Shown here piece after piece: positions 12,060 to 22,905 of a DNA stretch of 64,000 bases (position 1 is its first letter; each line of letters opens with the position of its first letter). Source of the stretch: Glaciozyma antarctica PI12. Lineage: Eukaryota; Basidiomycota; Microbotryomycetes; Kriegeriales; Camptobasidiaceae. The stretch spans positions 266,010 through 330,009 of the forward strand of contig KZ627159.1 in NCBI GenBank assembly GCA_002917775.1, given 5' to 3'. A program made the translations under genes and the position numbers. The notes beneath the pieces are model-generated. The model was not told where the DNA came from. It did no database searches and saw only the letters and a list, made by a program, of their open reading frames with translations.

Positions 12060-12734
12060 GTCGTGATAGACAGGAAATGGGTATCGCTCCTGTGCTGGAC
12101 GCGTTATCGAGCACGTGAGCGGACTGCTTCGTAGGAGCTGAGAGGGAGAAGACGCCTGCTTCGCGTCGACGCCTTTGTGCTTACCGCTTCCGTGCCCACA
12201 GCTAGGCTCAAGACAAGGACCTCACCTCGCAAGCTCTTTGGCAAGTGTAGCGGTCAATCCGTAGTCTCCACCACACGCGCGGGCTCTCGTTGCGAAATCT
12301 TCTGGAATCGAAAACCTCGCTGCCGGCCCTCAGAATTTTCGCACTTGCTTTGTCGGGCTTTTTGAGCGAGCCAGTCTCGGAGTTTCTGAGCGGGCCAATC
12401 TCTGTAACTGTCATTGTACGTGAGAGCTGCTCGGAGCACCCTCATTTCCACCATCTTGCGGCTGAAGCTTGTCTCCACCATGTGCGGCTCAAAATGCTAG
12501 CCCCCGCTTCGGTTCTCTCGGCTAACTTCTCAGAGAGCTACCCCGCTTTGAACGAGCTACAAGAACGAAAGAGGGACCAGACTAGAGGCGTTGCGGTCGC
12601 TCGCTGCTTGAAAGCCTTCGCAGCTCGAAAGGGTTGAGGGCGCCCTCAGTTCGAGTGGCCCGTTCAGGACTGCTCACAACAACAAGTCGACAAGATGAAA
12701 AGGTTTTGATGGCATGGAGAAACGAGCTGCAGGG
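12060..12734. other. Intergenic, convergent 3' ends, no gene recognised
   Basis: 675 bp between the 3' ends of two converging genes. Short open frames occur on both strands but none has a recognisable domain or good splice structure. An imperfect direct repeat of about 20 bp (gagcgagccagtctcgg / gagcgggccaatctctg) lies near 12364-12405. Confidence 0.5.
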
Positions 12735-14316
12735 CTAAACATGGGGGGTGCGAACGACGAGCCGACCAAAGCCAACATCTCCAACGCGCAGGCGATCCAA
12801 AGCTCCCTAAAATAGAACGGCTCGTCAGGATGAAGCAGCGTAAAGGTAGAGACAGAAGCTCACGTTGATGGCGCCGAGACCCCCGTCGATGATTTCGACT
12901 TGAGGAAGGACAAGCTCGTTCGACTCAAGAAGGTCTTCAATGAGGCGCATCAACGCGCTCCCGACGGCGGCATTACTGTGGAAGGTCTTGATAGGCTGCG
13001 CGCGAAATGAGTATCAGCTTACAGGCTCGCAGAAAGAATTCAGGAACGACTCACCACTTCGCAAAGCCTCACCCGGTCCCCAGGCACCTTTGGCAGCCCC
13101 GACAGCCCGACCAACCAGCTCTCCTGCTCCGTATCTAGTGCTGCCATTGTATATTCGGCGGTCTTCTTTCCGACGCAGTCGATGGCGTAACGGAGCTTGC
13201 CGCTTGAGATACGACGAACCTCGGCGACAGCAGCGGTGGGGTCGGAACGATTAACAACGTGAGCTGCGAGAGAGCGGAGAGTCAGTAATATTCAAGTAAG
13301 AAGGAGAGCCGAAGAAGACTCACAGACTCCGACGTCGTAGAGCCTTTGAGCGTGACGAGAAGTGTTGGCGACGGCGATGACTTGAAGGCCGGTGAGTCGT
13401 GCGAATTGTGCGGCGAAGAATCCCGTCGTTGAAGATGCTCCCCAGATTAAAATGCACTCGCCGGGTTGAGGAAACGGAGTGGAAGGGCCGGGAGGACTGG
13501 GAAGGAGGAGGGACGAGGACGAAAGGGCATCGCCGGGGAATTCTGCGCACGGAAAGAGAAACAAACGCTCAGCAAGTTGGCAACGAGATTGGGAGAGGCA
13601 AAACGTACCGATATCATGTGTGACGGTCGACGTGGACGCCGCCGTCCATTCGGGGGACTCCCCCTCGGCGCCAACGGCGAGGTCCCGAGGAGCAAAGCCT
13701 CGTACGCTGATGCCCAACGCTGATCCGATTGCGAGAGCTGCTGTAACTGCTCCAACTCCTGGAGATTATTGCAGGTGTCAGCGCTGCCTTCCTTCAATCG
13801 CTTTGGGCGAGGAAGAGGGAACGCACCGATAGCTGCGCAAACATCCACCGAAGATCCCTCAGGAACAAGGCCCATACAATGCTCAGACGCAACAGCGTAC
13901 TGCTGGAAAGCCGAGGTACGATAATCACGGTACTGAGTCGAAGGCCCAAAGATGCGATCGCCAACCTTGAGTCGCTGGACGTCTGCCCCCACTCGAACAA
14001 CGACACCGGCGAGATCCCGACCGTTCAGAGCGGGCAACGTTGGCAGGCCAAAGCCGTAATCCGCAGATTTCCAGTCACTGTAGTATATTCAGTTCAATTA
14101 GAAGTCACAGGCGAGCCTGGAAGCGAGAACTCACACAGGATTGAGCCCAATCGCCTCCACCCGGACGAGGACCTCGTGGGGTCCCTCGAGCGCAGGCAGG
14201 GGAAAGTCGAGGACGAGTTCGTAGCGTTCTTTGGCAGCTCGTAACAGGAGTGCACGCTGAGTCGAAGGAGTCGTGTAGGCCGAGTTGGAGAGGGTCGAAG
14301 TCATCGCGGCGCGCAT
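12735..14316 (-). CDS. Zinc-free MDR oxidoreductase, ToxD/enoyl-reductase type
   Basis: NAD(P)H-dependent quinone/enoyl reductase-like protein of the medium-chain dehydrogenase superfamily. Start at 14316 (MRAAMTSTLSNSAYTTPSTQ) or the second ATG at 14304. The N-terminal GroES-like half contains GLNPVDWKSADYGFG, LNGRDLAGVVVRVGADV and VGDRIFGPS. The cofactor half contains GECILIWGASSTTGFFAAQF followed by ARLTGLQVIAVAN, a Rossmann glycine motif. The catalytic zinc ligands of alcohol dehydrogenases are absent, as in ToxD/LovC-like enzymes. The last exon follows an intron ending TTTTAG and gives GALDRLRVGDVGFGRLVVRT, the expected family C-terminus, with stop at 12735-12737. About 350 residues in several exons. 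It is divergent from the DszC-like gene, which suggests shared regulation. Confidence 0.85.
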
Positions 14317-14802
14317 GTTGAGCAGGGGAAGAGCAGAGCGCCAGCAGAGTCCCTCGAATCCGTCGTTCCTGTCCCATCCTACTCCGCTTGGCCTAAAGCG
14401 CAGGGGAAGACGCCTTCGAAGACAAGCTTGTGGAGGCGGAGCACGCAAGAGCGGGGCGAAGCTGTTCCGGATTATTTGCTGCTTTTTATTTCTGACCTGG
14501 TGTTTGAATGATTTAATTAAGAGCAGCAACGTCGGAACCTGTCTGAGCTCCTCCGCGCGCGCACGCCTCGATGATAACGCAGTGCGTAACGCGCCAGGGT
14601 GTCTTTAGTACCTCCTTCCACTGCTCTGGCGTCCTTCCGAGTTGAGGAGGCCGACAGGCTCCGCCCGCCTAGTGGGCCAGTCAACGCACTTCGAGTGCGA
14701 TGTACGCCATCGCTGAGCCCAACGTTTCAGAGCTACTTGATTCCATTAACACACTCTCTGCTCCGCTCCTCTCACCAACTCTCAACAGTCACGCCCTGCT
14801 CC
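14317..14802. promoter_or_regulatory. Divergent promoter of the MDR oxidoreductase and DszC-like genes
   Basis: 486 bp between two divergent starts. It includes an unusually A+T-rich block near 14470-14525 and an inverted repeat at 14697-14713 (GCGATG, five bases, CATCGC) about 90 bp before the flavoprotein ATG. The ATG...CAT half-sites resemble those of the fungal sulfur-regulating bZIP factor Cys3, but the spacer is one base longer than the published ATGRYRYCAT. Confidence 0.45.
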
Positions 14803-16598
14803 ATGTCTCCTCAACTCGTCGACGCTCCCGCTCCTCCCTCCTCGTTCGCCTCTATCAAGGTCCCCAGTGCGACGGACGTGGCCTACCCTGCATTCAAGAC
14901 TCAGCCCAAGACGACCGCAAAGTATCTCACCCGCGCAAAGGAGGTTGCCGCTCTTCTCGCCCTCGACGTTGCTCAGGTCCGTGACCGTCGCAGCTGCACC
15001 TTCTCGCGTGTACGAAGCTGATGTGCTGTACATAGCGCGAGAACAGCAACGAGGTTCCCTACAAGCAAGTTCAGCTCCTCAAGGATGCTGGACTCGTCAC
15101 CGCCCTCGGTCCCATCCAGTACGGAGGAGGAGGTCAATCGTTCGCCATCGGCTACAAGGTGAGTCGTGACTTCCCACGAACGTATCTTATTCGCACTAAC
15201 GGATGCCGCTCAGCTTGTGCGAGAAGTGGCCGCCGGAGATGGCTCCGTTGGACAGCTTCTCGCCTACCACTACCTCTGGAGGCACGTCGTTTGCGCCGTT
15301 GTGATTCGTCGGCTCTGACCTCAACTCTCTACAGCTACGCCGCTAGTGTTGTAGGAACGCCAGAGCAGATCGAGTTCGAGGCGAAGCGCTACATCGAAGG
15401 CAAGCTCTTCTACGGTGCCGCAGTCAACCCCAGGTTCGAATCCCTTTGAGTTCGCAAGATCGCAAGCTTATGATTCTCTGCAGGGACTCTGATTTGGCCG
15501 TAACGGAGAGCGCCGACGGCAATTCGCTCATCTTTACTGGGAGGAAGGCCTTCTCGACCGGTTCGAAGATCTCGGACCTAACTGTTCTCGAAGGAGTCAT
15601 TGCCGTGAGTGGCTTCTCAAGCAGAGCAGCAATCACCGCCTCATGATACTTAATCGCAGGGAACGGATTCGCACGTCTTTGGAATCGTCGACTCGAAACA
15701 GGAAGGCATCAAGTACGGCGACGATTGGAAGGATGTGCTCGGCCTGCGAGGGAGTCAATCTGGTTCGTCCTTTCCGAGCTCGCGTCCTTTCGAAAGACAT
15801 TAACTCCACTCGCGCGCAGGCTCCATCTCCATTACCGACGTCTCTCTCCCCTGGACCAACGCTCTCGGCTTCAACGCTGCGAAGGACTTCGTCCCCCTCG
15901 GCGCATTCAACACCCTCCTCCTCCCCGCCATTCAGCTGGCGTTCGTCAACTTCTACCTCGGTATCGCCCAAGGAGCTCTAGCCAAAGCAGCGACCTACAC
16001 CGCCGCCAACACGCGCGCCTGGCCTTTCAGCGGAGACGTCAAGGACAAGGCGATCGACGAGTTCTACATCCAGGAGATTTACGGCACGCTTCAAGCCAAG
16101 GTCTGGGGCCTCGAGGCACAGGTTGATAGCATTGGAGAGCTTATTTCGGAGCTGCTTTCGAGGGTAATTAGGACGTCCGTCACGGCCGAGGAGCGAGGCA
16201 ACGTCGCCGCTAGGATTGCTGGCGCCAAGGTCACCTCGACTGAGATTGGGCTTGAAGTTACTTCACAGTGCGTGTTTAACCCTTTGCGAAGGAATCTGGG
16301 CTAACGTTTCGTTTTCGTCGCAGAGTGTACGAGGTCCTCGGCGCGCGCTCGATCGCCCTCAAGGCTGGCTTCTCGCACTTCTGGGTACGTGATCTTCCTT
16401 CCTTTGCTCGTTAATGTAGCTTATCTTAGTCTCCTTTGCAGCACAACATCCGAACCCACACTCTCCACGACCCCGTCGCTCACAAACGCGCCGAAGTCGG
16501 CCGCTTCGTCCTCACTGGCGAGTTTGCTACCGTGCGTTCGCTTTGCTCTTACGCCGAGCTCTCAGCTAACTGTCTCGCAGCCCACCTGGTACACCTGA
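14803..16598 (+). CDS. DszC/SfnB-like flavoprotein of the acyl-CoA dehydrogenase fold
   Basis: The protein starts MSPQLVDAPAPPSSFASIKV and has the acyl-CoA dehydrogenase layout: an N-terminal helical domain (VQLLKDAGLVTALGPIQYGG, LVREVAAGDGSVGQLLAYHY), a beta domain (FYGAAVNPRDSDLAVTESAD, LIFTGRKAFSTGSKISDLTV, SGSISITDVSLPW) and a C-terminal helical domain ending WHNIRTHTLHDPVAHKRAEV then FATPTWYT. The HTLHDPVAHK ending and ALGPIQYGGGG style are typical of the subgroup that contains FMNH2-dependent monooxygenases such as DszC (dibenzothiophene) and SfnB (sulfone), not of fatty-acid dehydrogenases. About 420 residues; stop 16596-16598. Family assignment is good; the sulfur substrate is inferred from homology and neighbours. 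Confidence 0.82.
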
Positions 16599-16872
16599 TC
16601 TCTTCGCAGGTTCGGGGAGGACGTGATTCGGACACCGGTTTTTCTGCAATTCGGTTTTTGTACGAGATTCCTTCTCCGACTCGGCTCGGTGCTCGACTCT
16701 CTCTCCTCTGCTTCCACGCACCCTCTCAGCGAAACCCAACGCCAGATCAATTTCAGCTCGAGGTTCGCCGCCGACGTCGCCAAGCTCGTGCGGGCTAACT
16801 CCGTCTTCCACCCCCGTCTTTTTTCGGCTGCCGCTCTCTTCCTCTCGATTCGCGCTCGACCCTCTGCTCCTG

Positions 16873-19188
16873 ATGACTCTCCGCGCTCTGGAGCTGGTGA
16901 CTCCCGCAGGGGGCACGCTCGACGCCGCTCTGCCCTCGTTCCCCTCGTCAGAAAAGCTCGAGACGAACGTCGGGTTGCCGCCTGGTGAGTCAGGGCGGAG
17001 AGAGAAGTGGAGAGGGACGCTGATGGCGGTGTACAGGGGAGGAGAAGCTGGTTGAAGAGGAGGACGACATCCCTGAAGGTGGTTTTAGGGGCTGGCTGAA
17101 CGTCCTGGGAGCATCGGTACGTCTCTATCGGAGTCGAACGAGATTGCGGTTGCTCAACCCCAGTACTATGATTGCAGCTTGTGATGCTTTGTATCTTTGG
17201 TTGTGAGTAATGAGCTGTTCTCTAGAGCTTCAGCGCTGTACTGATCGTCTCTTCGCAGACGCCAACGCGTGAGGCCGTCACCTACATCCTTCGATCCACC
17301 CAATCTTAACGCCCTCTCCCAGCTTTGGTGTCTTCCAATCGTACTATCAGCTCAACCAATTCAAGAACCAGTCGGCCTCTTCAATCTCATGGATGTAGGC
17401 TCGGCGGTCTCGAATCTGGGAGGGCCTTCGCTGATCAAGCCTTCGATTCAGTGGCAGCGTTCAGTCCTGGCTCGAATTCTCCTTCGCACTTGTAACAGGG
17501 CCACTGTACGATCGCGTAAGTTGCTTCTGCTCTTATCTGCTCGGCTTCGCGCTGATCACTGGGTGCAGGGCTACTTTCGCGCGCTCCTGACCGTCGGCAG
17601 CATCGTCTACATCATTTCGTGCGTTCCTACTCCTTCCCTCTCGCCACGGCCTGCACTAAGCTTCTCGAACCAGGCTATTCATGGTTTCCCTTTGTACGGA
17701 GTTCTGGCAAGCGATGCTTGCGCAGGCGCTCGGGATGGGGCTGGGTAAGCTCATTCGTGCCTCGGAGATGGAGATGTGAATCGCTCTGAACGAGATGGGA
17801 ATTGCGCTGAACGCTTGTTCTGCAGGGATGGGATTGCTGTTTTTACCAGCTGTAAGTGAGAGTCTTTTTAAACCAAACGCATCGCTAACGCGCGATGTGC
17901 GGCACCAGATGTCGGTACTGGCTCAGTACTTCCGCGTGCGAAGGTCGTTAGTGATGGGCCTGGCGATGGCCGGAAGCTCCATTGGAGGTAAGCATTATCT
18001 CAAGGTGCAGTGCGTAGCTTGCTGACGAGTATGCATAGGCGTCTCCTTCCCCATCATGCTGAATCGCCTGTTCGTGACCGCCGGATTTGAGGCTGCTGTT
18101 CGCGCCTGTGAGTTCCTTCCTTCCGCTTTCAGAAGCGTCTGCTAACACCTAGCAGCTGGCTACGTTGTCCTAGGGTGCTTGGTCGTCGCCAATCTGTGCC
18201 TCTCTCAACGCATTACTTCCGCCAAACGTCAACCACTGCCCGCCGACCGACCCTCGATTCTCGAAATCCTTCAGGAGCTCCCCTTTAGTCTCACAGTTGG
18301 CAGCGCCTTCCTAATTTCGCTGGCGGTATTCTTCCCCATCGCGTATCTCCAAGGTTCGTTGTCTACAGCGGTGGCTCTCGGGGAACACGCTAACTTCCCT
18401 CGCTCGCAGTCTTCTTCGAGCGCAACAACCTCCCCGAAAACATCTCCCTATACTCTCTCGCCATCTTGAACGCATCTTCATTTTTCGGTCGCATCATCCC
18501 AAACGCTCTCGCGGACCACGTGGGCCTGTTCAACACGACGACTTTGATTGGGGGCTCCATTTCGGTCCTTTGCTTCGCAATGTTCGGCGCCACCTCAACT
18601 CGAGTAGCTGTGACTGTGCGTCTTCAGTTCCAGCGTCGAGTGACTTTGATTTGACGCCTCCCTCCGCAGTTCGCAATCTTGTGCGACAGCAGGTCCTAGG
18701 AGCGTGCATCTTGAACGCTAACCTGTCGTGTCTTTCTGCAGGTTCGGCTTCGTCGCAGGAGCGTACGTCTCCCTCCTCTGTAAGCAGCTCTCCCAATCTT
18801 CCTTTGGCACTTCTTGATCTCGCCGCACAGCTCCCTTGATCGTGTCTCTCGCCAAGCATCATTCCGAGATCGGGTCAGTCCTACCCTCGCTCACAACTCG
18901 CTCGCTCTTTGAACGTCCTCCCCTCAGAATTCGGCAAGGCATCGCTTTCTCAATCTTGGGGCTGAGCGCCTTGATCGGCACGCCCATCGCTGGAGCTCTT
19001 CTCGCGCGCTACGACGGCGCGTTTACAGGAGCTATCATCTTTGCAGGTGAGCTTCTCGCGGATTTGGCTCGGTTAGCGCAGCATTGACGCTGCTCTCGCA
19101 CGCAGGGTGCTGTTCGGCGGCGGGATCGGTCGGGATGGGTGCGGCAAGGTTCCTCAGGGTGAAGGAGATGAGAACGTGGAAGGTTTAG
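16873..19188 (+). CDS. MFS transporter, monocarboxylate (MCT/MCH) type
   Basis: A 12-helix major facilitator protein. Start MTLRALELVTPAGG; an acidic cytosolic N-terminus (EEKLVEEEDDIPEGGF) precedes RGWLNVLGASLVMLCIFGYA, the entry signature of monocarboxylate-porter-like fungal transporters, then FGVFQSYYQLNQ and WIGSVQSWLEFSFALVTGPL followed by YDRGYFR in the loop. Later segments include GLGMGLLFLPAMSVLAQYFR, RRSLVMGLAMAGSSIGG and GRIIPNALADHVG. Over a dozen introns divide it; the last join gives GSVGMGAARFLRVKEMRTWK and stop at 19186-19188. About 450 residues, plasma membrane expected. It sits between the flavoprotein and the dioxygenase in the same orientation, which suggests uptake of their substrate; this is inference. 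Confidence 0.88.
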
Positions 19189-19624
19189 AAGCATTTGGTT
19201 GGAAGCGAGCGAAGCTTGGCCGGACTCCGCCTGCCTGTGAGACCGCTGAGAACTCCTCCTCCAGGCGGTTCGGGTATCTCGCAAGTGCAGCACTTTTTAC
19301 CACCTTTGCCTCGTCCAGGAGACTTCAGTACCGCGCCCTGAAGCGCGCCGACAAGCGTCTTTCCGCTGCGTGCGGTTTTCTCTCGTCCTTGCTCACTTTT
19401 TCTCTCCCTCTCTCCCTCCCTCCCTCCACTTGCCGTCACTTCTTTGTACTGTTCCCGCCCGTCCTACCGCTTCTCCCACGGCCGTCGGCGCTAGGAACCG
19501 GTGCACCAGGTTCGGCTGACGCAGCGAAGGCGTGCTTTGGTGCCGTTCTTGCAAGGACGCAGACCTACCAGTCTCGCGATCTTCTGGTCTCTCTCTTGCT
19601 TCCATTCAACCTATTCTATCGGCA
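19189..19624 (+). promoter_or_regulatory. Upstream region of the TauD-type dioxygenase
   Basis: 436 bp between the transporter stop and the dioxygenase ATG. It is pyrimidine-rich near 19395-19450. I see no gene in it and no clear ATG...CAT sulfur-regulator site. Confidence 0.4.
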
Positions 19625-21064
19625 ATGCCTTCTCTATTCCACACCGAGACCGCCACCACCGCCGTCGAGACGCTCAATTCGACACCGTCCCTCTGCACTG
19701 GCCTGCGCATTGCTCCCCTCGTTTCTTCCGGGGCCCTTAGCGAAGCCAAATACCCTCGGGAGCAGCTCGCTCCTGCGATTGGGGTCCAGTTTGCCGAGGG
19801 CGTCAAGCTCAAGCAGATTCTCGCTCTCCCTGCGGACGAGCGCGATGCCGTTCTTCGTGATCTTGCCATCTTGAGTGAGTCCTGTTTTTAGCGACGGGAG
19901 ATCTAAGAAAGGACGGAGGAAGCTGATTTTCTCCATTGCAGTCTCTCACAACGGCGTCGCCTTCTTCCAGAACCAGTCCGAGATCACTCCCGACGACCTC
20001 GCGGTCCTTGGTCTCGCTCTCGGAACTCTCGCTGGCAAGCCCGCCGATTCTACTCTCCACATCCATCCAACTCAAGAGCTCGGCGAGAACGGACTCCCCG
20101 TCGGAAAGATCTCCAACGTCCCCGACAAGGACGGGTGAGTTCACTCCTCGGTCCTCCTCGCTAGCTCTTTTTAAAGCTTCGCTCCTTGTCAGTCGCCAGA
20201 TCTCTTTCGAGGACGACAACTCTGTTATCATCAGCAGTGGCTGGCACACCGACGTGTCGTTTGAGCCCCGACCTGCAGCCTAGTACGTCGTTCCCATCCT
20301 CAACATTTTCGCATTCCTAACCACCTCTCATCTCCAGCACTATTCTCAAGATGCACACGATTCCTTCCACTGGTGGCGACACCCTATGGAACAGCGGGTA
20401 CAACACTTACGAACGTCTGACGCCCGCTTTCGCGACGTTCCTCGAAGGCCTCACCGCGACGCACGACGCCGAGAGGTTCAGGGAACAGTCGCGCAGGAAT
20501 GGATTCGCTCTTCGTACCCTTCCTCGAGGCGCGCCGGAGAACTCTGGAGACGCGTTCCGTGCGATACATCCTGTTGTTCGTACGAACCCGGTCACTGGCT
20601 TCAAGTCGGTTTACGTCAATGTCACCTTCACGAAGTAGGTCGCTCGCCTGCGTTTATGAGGAATGGGAACTGAATTCCTTACTTCCTCTCAGGCGCATCA
20701 ACGAGCTCAGCTTTGACGAATCTCGCACCGTCCTCGACTACCTCTTCAAGCTCCAACACGAATCACACGGTCCGTTCGCTCTCCCTCCTCCCTCCCCCCC
20801 CCTCACGCCCCCTCCAACAGACGCACACATCAAGTACCGTTGGGGGAAGAACGACCTCGCCATCTGGGACAACCGTTCGACGACCCATCTTGCCACTTTC
20901 GATTACACCGAGTACCGAGCTGGAGATCGCGTCGTCTGTGTCGGTGAGAATCCTGTGCGTTCTCTTGCTGCTTTGGGCGCTTGCGATGGAGCTGATGACC
21001 GAGTTAGTACTTTGATCCGGCGTCGGGGTCGAGGAAGGAGGCGCGAAAGCAGTCGGAACTGTAG
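19625..21064 (+). CDS. TauD/Jlp1-type 2-oxoglutarate-dependent dioxygenase
   Basis: Non-haem Fe(II) dioxygenase that in this family oxidises sulfonates such as taurine (releasing sulfite) or related acids. Start MPSLFHTETATTAVETLNST. The metal triad is visible: His and Asp in SGWHTDVSFEPRPA and the distal His in NRSTTHLATFDY, with the 2-oxoglutarate-binding Arg in EYRAGDRVV. Other family blocks are VAFFQNQSEITPDDL, LKMHTIPSTGGDTLWNSGYN, AIHPVVRTNPVTGFKSVYVN and HIKYRWGKNDLAIWDNR. Seven exons or so; the last one begins YFDPASGSRKEARKQSEL and ends at TAG 21062-21064. About 390 residues. It converges on HEM3 with a 247-bp gap. Substrate is inferred: yeast Jlp1 acts on sulfonates, but herbicide- or alpha-ketoacid-type substrates cannot be excluded. 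Confidence 0.88.
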
Positions 21065-21311
21065 GGGATCGGAATTGCGTAGGAACTGGAGTAACCGTTG
21101 TTCATAGAGCAGATGAGAGAACCTCGTACCGTACCGAGGATCGTGCGAGCAGATCCTACGAGCAGGGAGTCAAGGAAGACGAGAGCGGTCGCGAGAGAGT
21201 CGTCTTCCTCCATCCCCGCAACCCGATCCTCGCTCACGAGCAGTCTCCACCCTTGTCGCCCAGCACGAAATGACAAGTGCTCTGCATTAAGTCCGAAATC
21301 GATACACGCCT

Positions 21312-22905
21312 CTACCACCCCGCCGGCCTTAAACACACCTCTCCATCCTTGAACACCGTCCGCTCATGAAGCGGGCTCTTGGGGCTCTTAGGGCTCATCG
21401 GTCCCATCACCACTGGCACCACCACCGCCGCCCTCCCATTCGCCGCTGGGATGTCCATTCCCCTATTACTCTCAAACGGCACCTCCTTCCCCTCCTCCCC
21501 TCCAACCTCCTTGACGTGCTTCCCCAGTTCCTCGAGGATGACTCTTCCTCCTCCCGCGATGAGCTCGTGCGCGATATCAGCGCCGAGGAGTTCGCAATCG
21601 GCGATAGAGTGGACGACGCGAGTGAGAGTGGCGAGGACGGAGGAAGTGCCGGCGAGGGAGGTGATAGTGCCGGTGAGAGTGAGAGTGGCGGTATGAGGAT
21701 CGTAAGGGGATGTGAGGCGGGGGACGGGGCAGCCGGTGCCGTTGCTGATCGCGTTCGTGTGAGGGTTCATCTCGACGAGTTTCGTCTCGCACCCGACGGG
21801 AACGGAGCAACCGCCCTCGAGGACGCGAAGCATGCTGCGCTCGCAGCGAGTCGTCCAGCCCGTCTTCCAGCATTCCAGGGATCCGACGAGCTGAGCTGCT
21901 CGGGCGTCGTTCTCGCGGATCTCGACGCAAATCGCGCCTTGGCCGACGGCGTGGTAGAGGGCGGGGGAGGTGACGGGGGTGGTGATGCGGGAGGCGAGGC
22001 CGACGCGGATCAGGCCGGCGGAGGCGAGGATGAGGGCGGTGTAGGTCGAGGTGGGGTCGTCGAGCTTGCGAAGTCGGGTTTGGAGGTTGCCACGCTGCGG
22101 GAGAAGGAAGTGAGCCTGGGCGCGCTTTCGAAGGGGACGAGAGCAAGACGCACGACATCGGCGAACTTGAGCTTGGGGAACTTGCGGCGTAGCTGAGCCA
22201 CGCGGCGCACGCTGCTGGTACCGATAACGCTGCCATCGGGGAACTCCTCGAGACTCCTGAAGTCCAAACCGGCCTTCACGACGAGAGCGTCGCTCGGGTC
22301 TTCCCGCTCGAGGACAGCGCCCAGTTCGCAGCCTGGAGGGAAAGTGGTGGGGACGTCCTTCATAGAATGAACGATGGCGTCTACTGCGCCCTCGAGCATG
22401 ACGACCTCGAGCTCCTTGGTCCAAAGCGCTGTGTCGGGCGACCGGGGTTAGCCGCTGAAGACGCGAGAAAAGAAGGTGGGGACGAGAACGCACCCTTCCC
22501 TCCGAGCAAGTAGAGTGGTTGCGACTGGTTGTTATCTCCCGACGTAGTCTGCACACGAGCATAAACGCATCAGCTCCTCTTGCTCCCCTTCTCCCAAACC
22601 GCGGCAAAGCCACTCACCATCCCGAAAATCCTAATCTCAGTCCCGGGCCAACGACTCTCGAGTTCCCGCTTGACGAGGTTCGTCTGGACCATGGCGAGCT
22701 TGGAGTTGCGCGTACCGAGGACGAAGACCTGCTTCGAGGTGGAGGGGTGGGCGGCGACCTCAGCAGCGCGGGCTGCCTTTAGCCGAGCGAGATCAGGGGC
22801 GATGTTGGGGTCTGTTGGTGGCGGAAGGACGTAGACGGGAGAACGGTCTGTTGCGAGGGCGTGGGCAGGCGGGTAGTACGGCTGGGGGGAGACGGAGCTG
22901 GTCAT
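21312..22905 (-). CDS. HEM3: Porphobilinogen deaminase (hydroxymethylbilane synthase)
   Basis: Condenses four porphobilinogens into hydroxymethylbilane in haem synthesis; cytosolic. Start MTSSVSPQPYYPPAHALATD, with a longer N-terminus than usual. Family blocks in order: VFVLGTRNSKLAMVQTNLVK, ALWTKELEVVMLEGAVDAIV, HSMKDVPTTFPPGCELGAV, IGTSSVRRVAQLRRKFP, GNLQTRLRKLDD, ALYHAVGQGAICVEIREND and RVLEGGCSVPVGCETKL. The Cys of LEGGC (near 21807) carries the dipyrromethane cofactor and is present. Stop 21312-21314 after VCLRPAGW. Three introns lie in the first half. About 450 residues because of the N-terminal extension and an insert in domain 3. Confidence 0.95.

Noticed and set aside
15433-15443. 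ggttcgaatcc, identical to a tRNA B-box/T-loop
   Set aside because: It sits at the start of an intron of the flavoprotein gene; no cloverleaf or A-box can be drawn around it.
21366-22196. 276-codon plus-strand frame
   Set aside because: Antisense to HEM3, whose active-site and cofactor motifs are all on the minus strand.
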